A stretch of DNA of 64,000 bases from UBA1952 sp965246785 (GCA_965246785.1 CBDFFM010000001.1:149061-213060); one strand, 5' to 3'; shown: positions 34,043 to 43,126, counted from the stretch's first letter. A program made the numbers and translations. Notes: generated by a model from the sequence alone, not told the origin.

Positions 34043-34846
34043 TATCAAACTCTCTGGATTTCTTAAATCAACAATCAGAATAGCATTAGTTTTTTGAAAT
34101 GAGGAACGTAGTTCTGTATCCCACCAATCAGGTATGTCTAAGTTGTTTATTGCATCCAAGATATTCTTTGGCGTATCAACAAATCCTAAGTTGTCAGAAT
34201 TTCCTCTAACTGCAAGACTATTGTTAGAATAGGTTGGGAAATACTCAGTCAGGTACTGTTTGAACGCGTGTTCAATGTTTTGATGAGGCGCACAAGTCAG
34301 AGGACAACAGAACAGGCACGCTAGAGGGTTGGCGAACTTTAATACGTCAGCGGGTGATAGGGTTTTTCTGCTTTTTAGAATGAATTCGTCCCTCAATTTG
34401 TTTGCCTCAGCGATAAAAATTCCTTCGGCTCTTGGCGTGCCTTTACACATTGTACCATTTGCTGTTTCCGTTGAATAAAAAGCATAGAAAGATGCATAAC
34501 CATCGCTTGCACTGTCCTCAAGCAATCTTTCTATTTGCAGCTTATCGTTTCGTGTATATGCAATTCCTGGGTAGCAATCAGAATTTGGTTTTAGCTTCTT
34601 AGCCTGAACTCTTACTACGAATGATTTGTCTGTTGAGAAAACAAACCACCATTCCCAATCCGCGCCAGTTTTGCGACCCTCTTCAGTTCGTGTGAACTGT
34701 TTGTATTTTATTGTCGGCACTTTTTCCGAAAGGTTGTAGAGCAACCAGTCGGTCAGAGTTTCCTCTTTTACTTCTTTTTGCTTGGTCAGCCACTTCTTGA
34801 TGTCCCTCCCGCATGATTTGAATACGCTACAAAGTCTATTCATCAT
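34040..34846 (-). CDS. Predicted PD-(D/E)XK-like protein, RM-operon cargo
   Basis: 268 aa from ATG 34846, chosen because AAGGAGG lies about 8 bp upstream. The core EETLTDWLLYNLSE, TGADWEWWFVF and VVRVQAKKL has the spacing D...(Q/E)xK of a restriction-endonuclease-like fold, with Gln in place of the usual Glu. It resembles what I recall as DUF6615, but I cannot confirm this. A Cys-rich stretch (CLFCCPLTCAP) near residue 180 could bind metal. It overlaps DUF1016 by 11 bp upstream and ends on the hsdM 5' copy. AT-rich compared with the housekeeping genes. Confidence 0.6.
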   Translation of the reverse strand: MMNRLCSVFKSCGRDIKKWLTKQKEVKEETLTDWLLYNLSEKVPTIKYKQFTRTEEGRKTGADWEWWFVFSTDKSFVVRVQAKKLKPNSDCYPGIAYTRNDKLQIERLLEDSASDGYASFYAFYSTETANGTMCKGTPRAEGIFIAEANKLRDEFILKSRKTLSPADVLKFANPLACLFCCPLTCAPHQNIEHAFKQYLTEYFPTYSNNSLAVRGNSDNLGFVDTPKNILDAINNLDIPDWWDTELRSSFQKTNAILIVDLRNPESLI

Positions 34847-35858
34847 TTGCCCCCTCCTTCTGCGCATCCAGTCTCTCTATCTCCTTCTTCACCTCCTCAA
34901 TCAAAGCCGCCTCGCTCGGCAAGTAAAGCTGGTACTTGCTGGCCACAATCGTCTTATTCCCTTCGGGCAGGGAGATTCTTACTACCGCATCATTCTTATC
35001 CGTACACAGCAGGATGCCTATGGTTGGGTTCTCAAAGTCCTGCTTTTCGTAGCGGTCGTAATAGTTCACATACATCTGCAATTGACCGAGGTGCTCATGC
35101 TTCAGCTTTTCCGTCTTCAGCTCTATGAGCACAAAGCATTGCAGCAGGCGGTTGTAAAATACGAGGTCAATAAAGAACTCGTCGCCGTCAACATGAATCC
35201 GCTTCTGCCGGGCAACAAAGGCAAAGCCATTGCCCAGCTCCATGATAAAGTCCTGCAGGTGCGTAATCAGGGCAATTTCCAAATCGTGCTCACGATAGCT
35301 CGCATGGTCTTTCAAGCCCAGAAACTCCAGCACCATCGGGTCTTTGATTATTTCCTGCGAGCTTTGCGGCTGCCGTTCCTTACGGGCTACAGCCAGTACG
35401 CTGCCTACATCATTGCTCATCAGCAGGCGCTCAAAGAGCAGGCTGTTTACCTGCCGCTCCAGTTCGCGCGCTGTCCAGTTATTCTTTTCGGCCTCGGCTA
35501 TGTAAAACTCACGCTTGTCGCTGTTGTCTATTGAGATAAGTGTCCTGTAATGCGTCCAACTGAATTGTGTCCGCAGTGCGGACAAATTTGGGAACATCCG
35601 GTAAAACTGCACATAGCGGTATAATTGCCGCCATGAAAAGCCGCTCCCAAATTGAGGTTGCAGCTCAGCGGCAAGGGCTTTAATAAGCTGCGAGCCGTAA
35701 TCCGCCCTGTCTTTACCGCCCTGCTCCTCTTCAAAAATCTTCTGCCCAATCTTCCAGTACATCAGCGTGCGCTCAAAATCCACGGAGCGGATTGCAGCCA
35801 CCCGCGCACCTTCAATGATGCCGAGGATTTCTTTAAGCAGGTCGCTGCGCAATTCCAT
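34836..35858 (-). CDS. DUF1016 / YhcG-family PD-(D/E)XK nuclease
   Basis: 340 aa. The N-terminal DUF1016_N helical domain (about 1-165) has the family pattern RTLMYWKIGQKIFEEEQGGK and LYRYVQFYRMFP...WTHYRTLI. The C-terminal nuclease domain has DLEIALITHLQDFIMELGNG, then D231 in FFIDLVFYNRLL and E246-x-K248 in VLIELKT. This is a common passenger of type I RM loci; its exact role is unclear. Its ATG shares a base with the stop of a decayed hsdR end (TGATG), so in its donor operon it directly followed hsdR. Confidence 0.88.
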   Translation of the reverse strand: MELRSDLLKEILGIIEGARVAAIRSVDFERTLMYWKIGQKIFEEEQGGKDRADYGSQLIKALAAELQPQFGSGFSWRQLYRYVQFYRMFPNLSALRTQFSWTHYRTLISIDNSDKREFYIAEAEKNNWTARELERQVNSLLFERLLMSNDVGSVLAVARKERQPQSSQEIIKDPMVLEFLGLKDHASYREHDLEIALITHLQDFIMELGNGFAFVARQKRIHVDGDEFFIDLVFYNRLLQCFVLIELKTEKLKHEHLGQLQMYVNYYDRYEKQDFENPTIGILLCTDKNDAVVRISLPEGNKTIVASKYQLYLPSEAALIEEVKKEIERLDAQKEGANDE

Positions 35859-35977
35859 CAGCTTTTCAGTTGTTGCGTCAATTCAATTATCCCTTCAACA
35901 TCTTCATTTGTAAAGAGCCTGTCCACGGCACCCATGCCAAAGTTGGTAAATGGCGCTTCATACAAATCATCCAGCGC
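35858..35977 (-). pseudogene. 3' end of a second, diverged hsdR
   Basis: In frame on the minus strand: ALDDLYEAPFTNFGMGAVDR then LFTNEDVEGIIELTQQLKS and TGA. The intact HsdR ends ALDDLYEAPFINFGIGAVEK then LFNAEEVEEIIEMTQRLNV. By my alignment 27 of 39 residues agree, so this is a diverged homologue and not a recent copy. Upstream of Ala the similarity stops. The gap 35978-36099 shows no gene. Confidence 0.85.
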
Positions 35978-36099
35978 TGGTGTAATTAGAATAGCGTGTA
36001 TGCTTGTATCTATCCCTTATCACCACTATCAAACGACAAAACCTTATTCTAAAAAGAAATTGTATAGGGTCTAAGCTCTGTTTGAAATAATGTGACGCA

Positions 36100-37212
36100 T
36101 CACCAGTTCCAATCTAAACGATATGCGTTACCAATAATTGGTTTGTCTATAATCCATGAAATACTGTTAGCGTCTATCTTAACATGCGCCGAGTCGGGTT
36201 GTAATGTCTGGTAACAATTACGGTCGTAGAAGAATGAGGTTTTAAACGAAAAGCTGTTCCCCATTTTGTCTTTTGGAAATTTGACTTTATAAACGAGTTG
36301 TCGTGTTGAGTGCCAAATACCCGTCGAACACCAATTAGCCTTTTCATCTGTAAAACCTCGGTATCTTATAGAATGAATATCAGCTTTGAACTCTTTGTTG
36401 ACTTTTTCCTCGGTGACATCTAATGCAGCAATAGCTTGATTTTTGATATTGGGCATACCCTCAATCTTCATGTCAATGGCATTTTGTTTTATTTGATGAC
36501 TTTGAGATGTAAATAACGGCATGCTGCCTGTGGAAGCCGCTGTAACGCAAAAATATTTTCCTTCATCCCGCAGTTTTCTAAGCATGAATGCATCATTAAA
36601 GGTGGCTTTACCAGTGTGATCAGTTGCATCAGATGTTCCAGAAGGCGTCCATTCTGTTAAGTCAACAGTCTTCTCCTGAGTAATTACTTCAAAATTTGGA
36701 AATGGAGAACCTAGATCCGTCCATTTTACTCGTCCTGATATTTTAGAAAATAGATCCTTGCTTAAAAATCCTGTTACCAAAGAAACAACTGCTGTTAGAA
36801 TGATCGCTCTCGCAGCATTCGTTTTTAAAAATGATCCGATGGAGTTTGCCTCACGTTCAATGGCCAACTTTTCTTCAAATTCAATTCTCACTCTATTAAG
36901 AATTGACAAAACAGAGATTTTGTCAGCCAGCCACCTTTGGTTGTTCTTAATTGGTGAATTTGCAGCGTTTACAGAAAAGTTGACTTTGCTCAACTCCTTT
37001 AGATAAATTGAATCATCTTCTGTCACTGCCCTTAGATAGCCTTCAATACCGTGCTTGATTTTCTGTGCCGTTAGAGAAACTGATTTGCTTTCGTCTGAGT
37101 TCGTGGATGAACTAGCAGTTGACAAATTATCCGGTGCGAAAGAAATGGCATCAGGCAACGACGACACCGCTCTAACAAATTCGGTGATCTTGTTTAAGTT
37201 ATATTTTGCCAT
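36100..37212 (-). CDS. Membrane-anchored protein of unknown function, RM cargo
   Basis: 370 aa. Residues 1-120 are soluble and helical (IKHGIEGYLRAVTEDDSIYL). One clear transmembrane helix (AARAIILTAVVSLVTGFLSK) lies at about 134-153. The remainder is a beta-rich domain (about 165-370) ending RLDWNW. AT-rich DNA, unlike the flanking GC-rich hsd genes. It fills the gap between intact hsdR and the hsdR remnant. I do not recognise a family. A soluble sensor - one TM - outer domain layout would suit a membrane effector, but that is a guess. Confidence 0.6.
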   Translation of the reverse strand: MAKYNLNKITEFVRAVSSLPDAISFAPDNLSTASSSTNSDESKSVSLTAQKIKHGIEGYLRAVTEDDSIYLKELSKVNFSVNAANSPIKNNQRWLADKISVLSILNRVRIEFEEKLAIEREANSIGSFLKTNAARAIILTAVVSLVTGFLSKDLFSKISGRVKWTDLGSPFPNFEVITQEKTVDLTEWTPSGTSDATDHTGKATFNDAFMLRKLRDEGKYFCVTAASTGSMPLFTSQSHQIKQNAIDMKIEGMPNIKNQAIAALDVTEEKVNKEFKADIHSIRYRGFTDEKANWCSTGIWHSTRQLVYKVKFPKDKMGNSFSFKTSFFYDRNCYQTLQPDSAHVKIDANSISWIIDKPIIGNAYRLDWNW

Positions 37213-37438
37213 GGAAGAACAAGACTAGAAAATATTTGGAGTTGATACCGTATGCATAATCACCTTATCAAACCCTATCTATGCTAATAATCTGTTCTTT
37301 TTTCATTCCAACCAGCTTCTTCACCTACCCCCAATCTCAAAGTCTGAATCACAGATTACGCAGATTGATGGATGAAAAGGATGAAGAAGACGGGCACAAG
37401 ATACTCCGCGCAATCGCTTGATCATAAAAATCCACGAT

Positions 37439-40237
37439 TCATACATTTAAGCGCTGCGTCATCTCAATGATCTCCTCCACCTCCTCTGCATTAAACAGCT
37501 TCTCCACCGCACCTATTCCAAAGTTGATAAAAGGCGCTTCGTACAAATCATCCAGCGCCAGCTTCCGCCGCTGCATAAAGACAGTCTGTACCGTCCGTAA
37601 AAAACGCGTCTGGTCGGCATTGTAGCCATGCTCGCGGATAAAGCTATCAAAGGCACGCTTCACCACTTCATCAAAGAGCGGCACTTCTTCCAGCCGCAGC
37701 ACATACTTCAGGAAGTCGATCAGCGCACCCACGCGCACCCCAAAGGCTTTGAGCATATTGTCCTCGCTCAGGGCCAGTCCATCATCGCTGCGCAGCTCCA
37801 GCTCCAGTGTGCTTTCCAGGCTCAGCAGTTCCTGCAAGCTCACCGCCTCGCCTGCTATCAGGCGCTGCACAACCGGATGCTCGCTCGCTATCTGCTGTAT
37901 ACGGGCTTCCACCTTCGCCTTGTAGTCCTCCACCATCATCTTCTGTCCGCCCGCGCCTTTAGAAAGAACTACCCACTTGCGACTTTCAATAATGTCATCC
38001 AGACCCAGCTCTATTACCGGGTTAGGCTTCTCGCGCTTGTACTTCATCAGCGGCGCCAGTGTCTTGCGGGCTTCATCGGCCTTGGCTACCGTAGGCTGTG
38101 CCCACCAGTCGCCGGTCAGCATCGCATTCACTAGCGGCAGCGCCGGCGCCACCTGGCTGAGGTTGCGCGGCAGCAGGTCTATATCCTCGCGAATGCCCCC
38201 AGCAGCGGCAGCTACGTCCTTGCCTTCCAGCAGGCTCAGGCTCAGCCGCTCCATCTTACTCGTAAAAAAGGCCTCTGCCAGATTGCCTGTAGGTGCAAAG
38301 CGCAGCAGCGGCCCCACCTTCATACGCAGCAGTTCCAGCTTATCGGTAGTGATGTAGGCATACCAGCTATCATCCCAGGCATCCAGCACATCTTTCATCC
38401 CCTGTTTCACGCTAAAGGAAGTTGTAGGGATGCTCGCAATATCTGCCCGTACATCCGCAAGTATGCGCTTAAAGTCTTCACCCTGCTGCGCTCCTAAGAG
38501 CAGGGCTAGCTTGGACAATCGTGTGTTGAATATGCCCGTGCGTACCGGTATCTGCGCCGGCCCTTCTGTGTCGTCTTTGGGCATCATATTGAAGTGCTCA
38601 AAGTTTTCCCAGTAGTCCACAATCAGGAAGCTGTCCTTCTTAAAGCCGGGCAGCCAGCTCAGACGCTTGCAGGCTTCCAGGCTACGGGTGCCGCGGCCTA
38701 TCATCTGCCAGAACTTAATCTGCGAACCGATGGGCTTCATAAAGGCAAGGTTCATCACCTCGGGCACATCCACGCCGGTATCCAGCATATCTACCGATAT
38801 GGCAATGCGGGGCAGCTCTTCATGCTTAAACTGTCGCAGCAGCTCTTTGTTACGCTCGGTTTGAGAGGTAATCACCCGCGCCAGCAAACCTTTATGCTCC
38901 GGGTACATCTCGTTGAATGCCTCCTCTAAGCGTAGCGCATGCTTATGTGTAATGGCAAATACAATAGTCTTGGCCGGTAGCTGTCCGCCGGCATCCTTAT
39001 GGCACACATTGATGAACTCATCCCACTGCCTGTGCAGGGTGTCGTTGTTAGTTACCTTCTTTTCTAAGTCTGTCCCTTCAAAGTCTATGTCCTCCGGTTC
39101 TATGCCGCGTTCACGCAATGCTTCCTGGTCTTCCTCGCTGAGGTCAACACCTTTGATGCCTTTGCGCTGAAACTTCGTCTGCGCAGCCCATACATTATAG
39201 TCGGCAAGATGCCCTTCAGTCACCGCCTCATCATAGGTATAGAGAAAGGCGGGCGCCGTGCCGTCGGTCTCAAAAAACTTAAAGGTGTTGCGGTCTATAA
39301 AATGCGCCGGCGTGGCCGTGAGCCCAATCTGTACTGCGTCAAAATAGGCCAGCACGTCCGAGAACTTATTGTAAATGCTCCGGTGCGCCTCATCAGAAAC
39401 AATCAGGTCAAAGGCCCCGGGAGAAAACTCTTCGTAGCAAAGCTCCAATGTCTGTAGTGTAGAGACTAAGATGCGCGCGCCATGAACCTTGGTAGCCTCC
39501 ACCGGGTCTTTTAATAATCCTGTGCGAATACGCTCGCGGCTCTCATGCGGTAGATGCACCTTAAAACCATCCGTGAGCGCCTGGTCCACCAGTGAATCCC
39601 TATCCGCTAAGAACAAAACCTTCTGCGCGCGCCTGGCACGGAGAAACACATCAATCAGCGCCATCGTGGTACGCGTCTTGCCGGTGCCGGTTGCCATCAC
39701 CAGCAGCGCCTTGCGCTTCTTCTTCACATCAATCCGCTCGCCAATCCGCCGCACCGCTTCTATCTGGTAGCCGCGGTTCACAATGCTGGCTTTAATATCA
39801 ATAGAAGGCAGGGGCTGCCTGTTCTGTTGCAGGTAAAGCAGCCGCTCTAAATCATCCTTGGTATAGAATCCGGCAACAGGCCGTTCCGGATATTCCGCTG
39901 AATCCCAGAACCAGAGGTCAATGCCATTAGTGAGGAAGCCAAAGGGGCGGAAGCTTTGCTTTGCTTCAATCTTGTCCAGGTATTGTTTGAGCTGCTCTTT
40001 GCCTACGCGTGCGTCACGTTTTGTACGCTTCGCTTCCACGACTGCCAGCACTTCACCATTATGGCGAAACAGCGAGTAGTCTGTAATTCCGTTTTCCGGT
40101 GTACTGTCATATCCATTAATTGGAACCTCAAATGCTACCTCGCGTCTATCAGCAAGATTCCACCCTGCTTTCTTTAAAAGGGGGTCAATAGCATTATAGC
40201 GGGTTTCCGCTTCATTCCACCTGGCCGAGGGAGTCAT
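37439..40237 (-). CDS. hsdR: Type I restriction endonuclease subunit
   Basis: 932 aa from ATG 40237 (MTPSARWNEAETRYNAIDPL); an earlier start at 40303 would add unlikely residues. The N-terminal nuclease domain has D53 (ITDYSLFR) and E68-x-K70 (VVEAKRTK). The SF2 translocase has Walker A ATGTGKT (182-188), DEAH (282-285) and motif VI around QMIGRGTRS. The C-terminal EcoEI-type helical domain binds the MTase. It translocates and cuts DNA lacking the HsdM mark. It is the first gene of the operon, and several cargo genes separate it from hsdM. Confidence 0.95.
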   Translation of the reverse strand: MTPSARWNEAETRYNAIDPLLKKAGWNLADRREVAFEVPINGYDSTPENGITDYSLFRHNGEVLAVVEAKRTKRDARVGKEQLKQYLDKIEAKQSFRPFGFLTNGIDLWFWDSAEYPERPVAGFYTKDDLERLLYLQQNRQPLPSIDIKASIVNRGYQIEAVRRIGERIDVKKKRKALLVMATGTGKTRTTMALIDVFLRARRAQKVLFLADRDSLVDQALTDGFKVHLPHESRERIRTGLLKDPVEATKVHGARILVSTLQTLELCYEEFSPGAFDLIVSDEAHRSIYNKFSDVLAYFDAVQIGLTATPAHFIDRNTFKFFETDGTAPAFLYTYDEAVTEGHLADYNVWAAQTKFQRKGIKGVDLSEEDQEALRERGIEPEDIDFEGTDLEKKVTNNDTLHRQWDEFINVCHKDAGGQLPAKTIVFAITHKHALRLEEAFNEMYPEHKGLLARVITSQTERNKELLRQFKHEELPRIAISVDMLDTGVDVPEVMNLAFMKPIGSQIKFWQMIGRGTRSLEACKRLSWLPGFKKDSFLIVDYWENFEHFNMMPKDDTEGPAQIPVRTGIFNTRLSKLALLLGAQQGEDFKRILADVRADIASIPTTSFSVKQGMKDVLDAWDDSWYAYITTDKLELLRMKVGPLLRFAPTGNLAEAFFTSKMERLSLSLLEGKDVAAAAGGIREDIDLLPRNLSQVAPALPLVNAMLTGDWWAQPTVAKADEARKTLAPLMKYKREKPNPVIELGLDDIIESRKWVVLSKGAGGQKMMVEDYKAKVEARIQQIASEHPVVQRLIAGEAVSLQELLSLESTLELELRSDDGLALSEDNMLKAFGVRVGALIDFLKYVLRLEEVPLFDEVVKRAFDSFIREHGYNADQTRFLRTVQTVFMQRRKLALDDLYEAPFINFGIGAVEKLFNAEEVEEIIEMTQRLNV

Positions 40238-40488
40238 AGGTGCGCAGATGTGAAAGGTAATACGCAACGGCAAATAACATGCAATTACAAGTCTGTCCGC
40301 CACTGAGCATAAACATTCGCTCAGCCAGGCAGCGCGTTTATTCCTTTTCTTTAGCTATTCCACCTTACCAAGTTGTACCATGTTCGGGATTTCGCATTCT
40401 TTGAAATGACAGGCGGCGATAATGCTAAGGACGCAGCAAGGCTTGTTATCCAGGTGCGGCGATCACAAGCATTATTTCACGCTGCACA

Positions 40489-40692
40489 TCACACCTCACG
40501 GTTGGGCTGGCCGAGCTTATCAAAAATGACGGTGACCTGCTTCACATTATAGTAATGTCCTTGCCGCTCGCCGATTTCTGCGGCGAAGGGCAGGAGCCAG
40601 CGGGAGAGGGTCTTGCGGCTGATGCCATAGAGGGCGATGAGCTCTTTGCAGCTATAGGGCTTGATGGGGACGGGAGTGTCTTGGGGATGCAT
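40489..40692 (-). CDS. Small helix-turn-helix protein
   Basis: 67 aa. YSCKELIALYGISRKTLSRW is a MerR/excisionase-like helix-turn-helix, followed by the wing-like HYYNVKQVTVIFDKLGQP. Likely a DNA-binding regulator of the neighbouring genes or a mobile-element excisionase relic. It follows the XRE-ImmA gene on the same strand by 36 bp. Confidence 0.65.
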   Translation of the reverse strand: MHPQDTPVPIKPYSCKELIALYGISRKTLSRWLLPFAAEIGERQGHYYNVKQVTVIFDKLGQPNREV

Positions 40693-40728
40693 GGGGTAAG
40701 ATTGGAGTGTTGGAATGTTGGAATGTGT

Positions 40729-41760
40729 TTAGGCGAAGCGGGCTATAAAATCTTCGGTGCTGAGGTGAATGCGGGCGGCGAGGGTAGCGGTGGTGTGGCG
40801 CTCCCCCCTGCGGAGGGCGGCGAGCCAGGAGCGGATAAGCTGCGGCGATTCCGGGGGCACGTCCAGCTCTACCGGCTCGCGGCGGCGGAGCTTGAGGGCG
40901 TTGAACTGCTGAATGAGATAGCGCTTCCCATTTTCGGTGGTATAGCCGAGGTCGTCTGCCCGATAAAGCAGGGCTATCATGCTTACGCGCCAGCGGCGCT
41001 TCATATCGGCAAGCAGGGGAAGGGTAATGGGCTGGTCGCCGATGGCAGCGCGCATGGCCGCTTCGGGCATAAGCAGCTCGGCGGCGAACAGGTTAGCCTC
41101 ATGGCCGGTGTCCTGAGTGCCCGACACGGGGCTGAAGGTGTGCATGAGCAGGTGGCCGAGCTGGTAGGCGAGGGAGAAGCGCTGCCGGTCGCCCGTATGG
41201 GCGCTATTGATGCAGATGAGGGGCTGACGGCCATCCGTAAGGGCGGCGCGGCTGTCTATACGCTCCGTGCCGAAAGGGAAGGCGGCGACGGGTATGCCGT
41301 GCTCCTCTACGACGGCCGTGAGGTTGGGTACGGGGCCGTCCGGAACCGACCAGGTGCGGCGCAGGGAGCGGGCTACATCGGCCGGCGTACAATCGGGGCC
41401 GAGCACCATGATGGGCAGGGCGGGCGGCGCAATGCCTAAATCCTGTGTAAGGCCCTGCACGATGAGGCGGAGGATATTGACCTGCGCGTTGACGGGGGTG
41501 AGGAGCTTTTGGGCCACCTTTTCGCGCTGGCGCCAGGCAAGCGAATCGGGGGCCGGGCCGCCGGGCTGGGCAAAGAAGCTCAGCGGATAACCAGTAATAG
41601 CGGCGATGCGGCTGAGCGCATCGGGTGAGAGGCCGAGCTCGCCGCGCTCCACTTTGCTGAGGGTGCTGACGGCGAGGCCGGCGCGCTCATTAAGCTCCGA
41701 CTGATTGATGCCGCGGCTTTCGCGGGCGAGGACGATGCGGCGGGGGTTGATGAGTGACAA
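40729..41760 (-). CDS. XRE regulator fused to a degenerate ImmA/IrrE metallopeptidase domain
   Basis: 343 aa from a TTG at 41760. The -7 box at 41793-41786 lies downstream of the ATG at 41841, so that longer start cannot be in the mRNA. An XRE helix-turn-helix covers about residues 10-60 (RGINQSELNERAGLAVSTLS). The ImmA/IrrE-like domain (about 140-250) has RQRFSLAYQLGHLLMHTF. The zinc motif HExxH is Y-Q-x-x-H here: the first His and the catalytic Glu are both replaced, while the distal GHEANLFAAELLMP is intact. It should bind DNA but not cleave a partner. It adjoins the island on its upstream side. Confidence 0.82.
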   Translation of the reverse strand: MSLINPRRIVLARESRGINQSELNERAGLAVSTLSKVERGELGLSPDALSRIAAITGYPLSFFAQPGGPAPDSLAWRQREKVAQKLLTPVNAQVNILRLIVQGLTQDLGIAPPALPIMVLGPDCTPADVARSLRRTWSVPDGPVPNLTAVVEEHGIPVAAFPFGTERIDSRAALTDGRQPLICINSAHTGDRQRFSLAYQLGHLLMHTFSPVSGTQDTGHEANLFAAELLMPEAAMRAAIGDQPITLPLLADMKRRWRVSMIALLYRADDLGYTTENGKRYLIQQFNALKLRRREPVELDVPPESPQLIRSWLAALRRGERHTTATLAARIHLSTEDFIARFA

Positions 41761-41785
41761 GGATTGATGCGTATTTGTTGCTAGA

Positions 41786-41793
41786 CAAACATA
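41786..41793 (-). promoter_or_regulatory. -7 box of the XRE-ImmA gene
   Basis: Minus strand TATGTTTG, exact TAnnTTTG, 25 bp before the TTG start. A T-rich word (GTTTTTAC) sits about 12-19 bp further up, where the -33 element would be. Confidence 0.5.
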
Positions 41794-42231
41794 AAGAAGG
41801 TGTTTGTAAAAACGGTAAATTTTTAGCAACAAGCGCAGCAATCAATAAAGCAGCATTCTTGGAAGCAGTCGCAGTAAGTCATACGCGGAATAATGTTATG
41901 TGGCCTTGCTGCCCTATGATGCCGAAAAATGCTTAGTGTTTGCTAAATAGCTTATAAGCAATCCATTCTGTGCTTAATAAGCCTTGCGCTGCCGCTTTTG
42001 CCGGCATTGCGCTTTTCAGCGCTATGTGTTGCCGAACGGGACTTAAAGCGTCTGAAATTGGTCAGGAAGGTTTGTTAACGATGGCATATTTGCTCCATCG
42101 AACGGTAGATGTCTCCACCACGCAAAAGGGCCCTTTGCAACAGAAAGACAGCTATCAGACGGGACGGCAAAGCGGCGCAGCCGAGACGATGCGCCGAACA
42201 TCAATAAACAAACCAATAAAAACCAAACGAC
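41794..42231. other. Intergenic region, nothing certain
   Basis: About 440 bp between divergent genes. Short plus-strand frames cross it (60 and 116 codons), but they have no recognisable content and one runs into the next gene out of frame. The GGGCCC at about 42130 and several short palindromes show no clear function. Confidence 0.4.
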
Positions 42232-42984
42232 ATGGCAACACAACACGGCCCAATCAAACTACAGGGCACCATCGGCGACGTCACCTTCTTTCGCAACAGC
42301 GACGGCAGCTACGGAGCTAAAAGCAAAAGCGAGGTGAGCAAGGAACGCATAGCTAACGACCCGGCTTTTGTCCGGACGCGGGAGAACGGGCAGGAATTCG
42401 GCAGCGCGGGCAAAAGCGGTAAAGTGCTGCGCAGCACCTTTCGGACGATGCTGGAAGGCGCGGACAGCCGTATGACTGGCCGGCTGCATCAGACAATGAT
42501 GATGTGCCTGAAGGGCGACACGACGAGCGTGCGGGGCGAACGCCGCGTAGCCACAGGCGACATTACACGACTGAACGGATTTAACTTCAACGTACGCGGC
42601 AAGCTGGGTACTACGCTGTTGGCGCCGTATGGCACAAGCATTAACAGGACGAGCGGCGCGCTGGACATCACGGTGCCGCCCTTTGTGCCGGCGGTGTCGC
42701 TTTCTTATCCGCAAGGGGCTACGCACTATAAGCTGGAAGCGGCGGGAGCGGAGGTGGACTTTAATCTGGGCACGAGCAGCTCTGATACAGCGGCCAGCGG
42801 CTACCTGCCGATTAATAATACGGCAACGGCCATCCTTAGCCTAAGCATTGCGATTGTGCCCAACAGTACGCTGCCCATCTTCCAGGTACTGGCCGTGCGC
42901 TTTTACCAGGAGGTAAACGGGTTGAAGTATGCGCTGAACAACGGCGGCTTTGACGCGGTGTGCATTGTGAATGCGGATGCGTAA
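42232..42984 (+). CDS. Conserved Bacteroidota protein of the GTIG-TFY type, unknown function
   Basis: 250 aa. The opening IKLQGTIGDVTFFRNSDGSY and GAKSKSEVSKERI belong to a pattern I associate with a widespread uncharacterised Bacteroidota family (LKGTIGGLTFYK...). Residues 30-110 are basic and helical (FVRTRENGQEFG, GKVLRSTFRTML); the second half is beta-rich. No signal peptide. It is followed by a terminator and then by a 56-aa membrane protein. Basic N-terminal half and position near a mobile island could fit a phage-derived structural protein, but this is not proven. Confidence 0.6.
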   Translation: MATQHGPIKLQGTIGDVTFFRNSDGSYGAKSKSEVSKERIANDPAFVRTRENGQEFGSAGKSGKVLRSTFRTMLEGADSRMTGRLHQTMMMCLKGDTTSVRGERRVATGDITRLNGFNFNVRGKLGTTLLAPYGTSINRTSGALDITVPPFVPAVSLSYPQGATHYKLEAAGAEVDFNLGTSSSDTAASGYLPINNTATAILSLSIAIVPNSTLPIFQVLAVRFYQEVNGLKYALNNGGFDAVCIVNADA

Positions 42985-43008
42985 GCGCTAACAGACTCAA
43001 TTAACAGT

Positions 43009-43044
43009 AAGGGGCGGGAAGCACAGACATTCCCGCCCCTTTTT
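43009..43044 (+). terminator. Rho-independent terminator
   Basis: AAGGGGCGGGAA pairs perfectly with TTCCCGCCCCTT over 12 bp, 9-nt loop, followed by a T-run. It ends the gene at 42232-42984. Confidence 0.88.
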
Positions 43045-43126
43045 AATAAACAAACATCTATCAAGGCAAACGCTCCTTAGCACACGATTGTGCTATCAGG
43101 GTCATTGCCTTTAAAATTCAGAACTT

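Noticed and set aside
34782..35534. 250-codon plus-strand frame opposite DUF1016
   Set aside because: Antisense shadow of a recognised nuclease gene.
41970..42320. 116-codon plus-strand frame upstream of the GTIG-type gene
   Set aside because: It runs into the recognised gene out of frame and shows no family feature.
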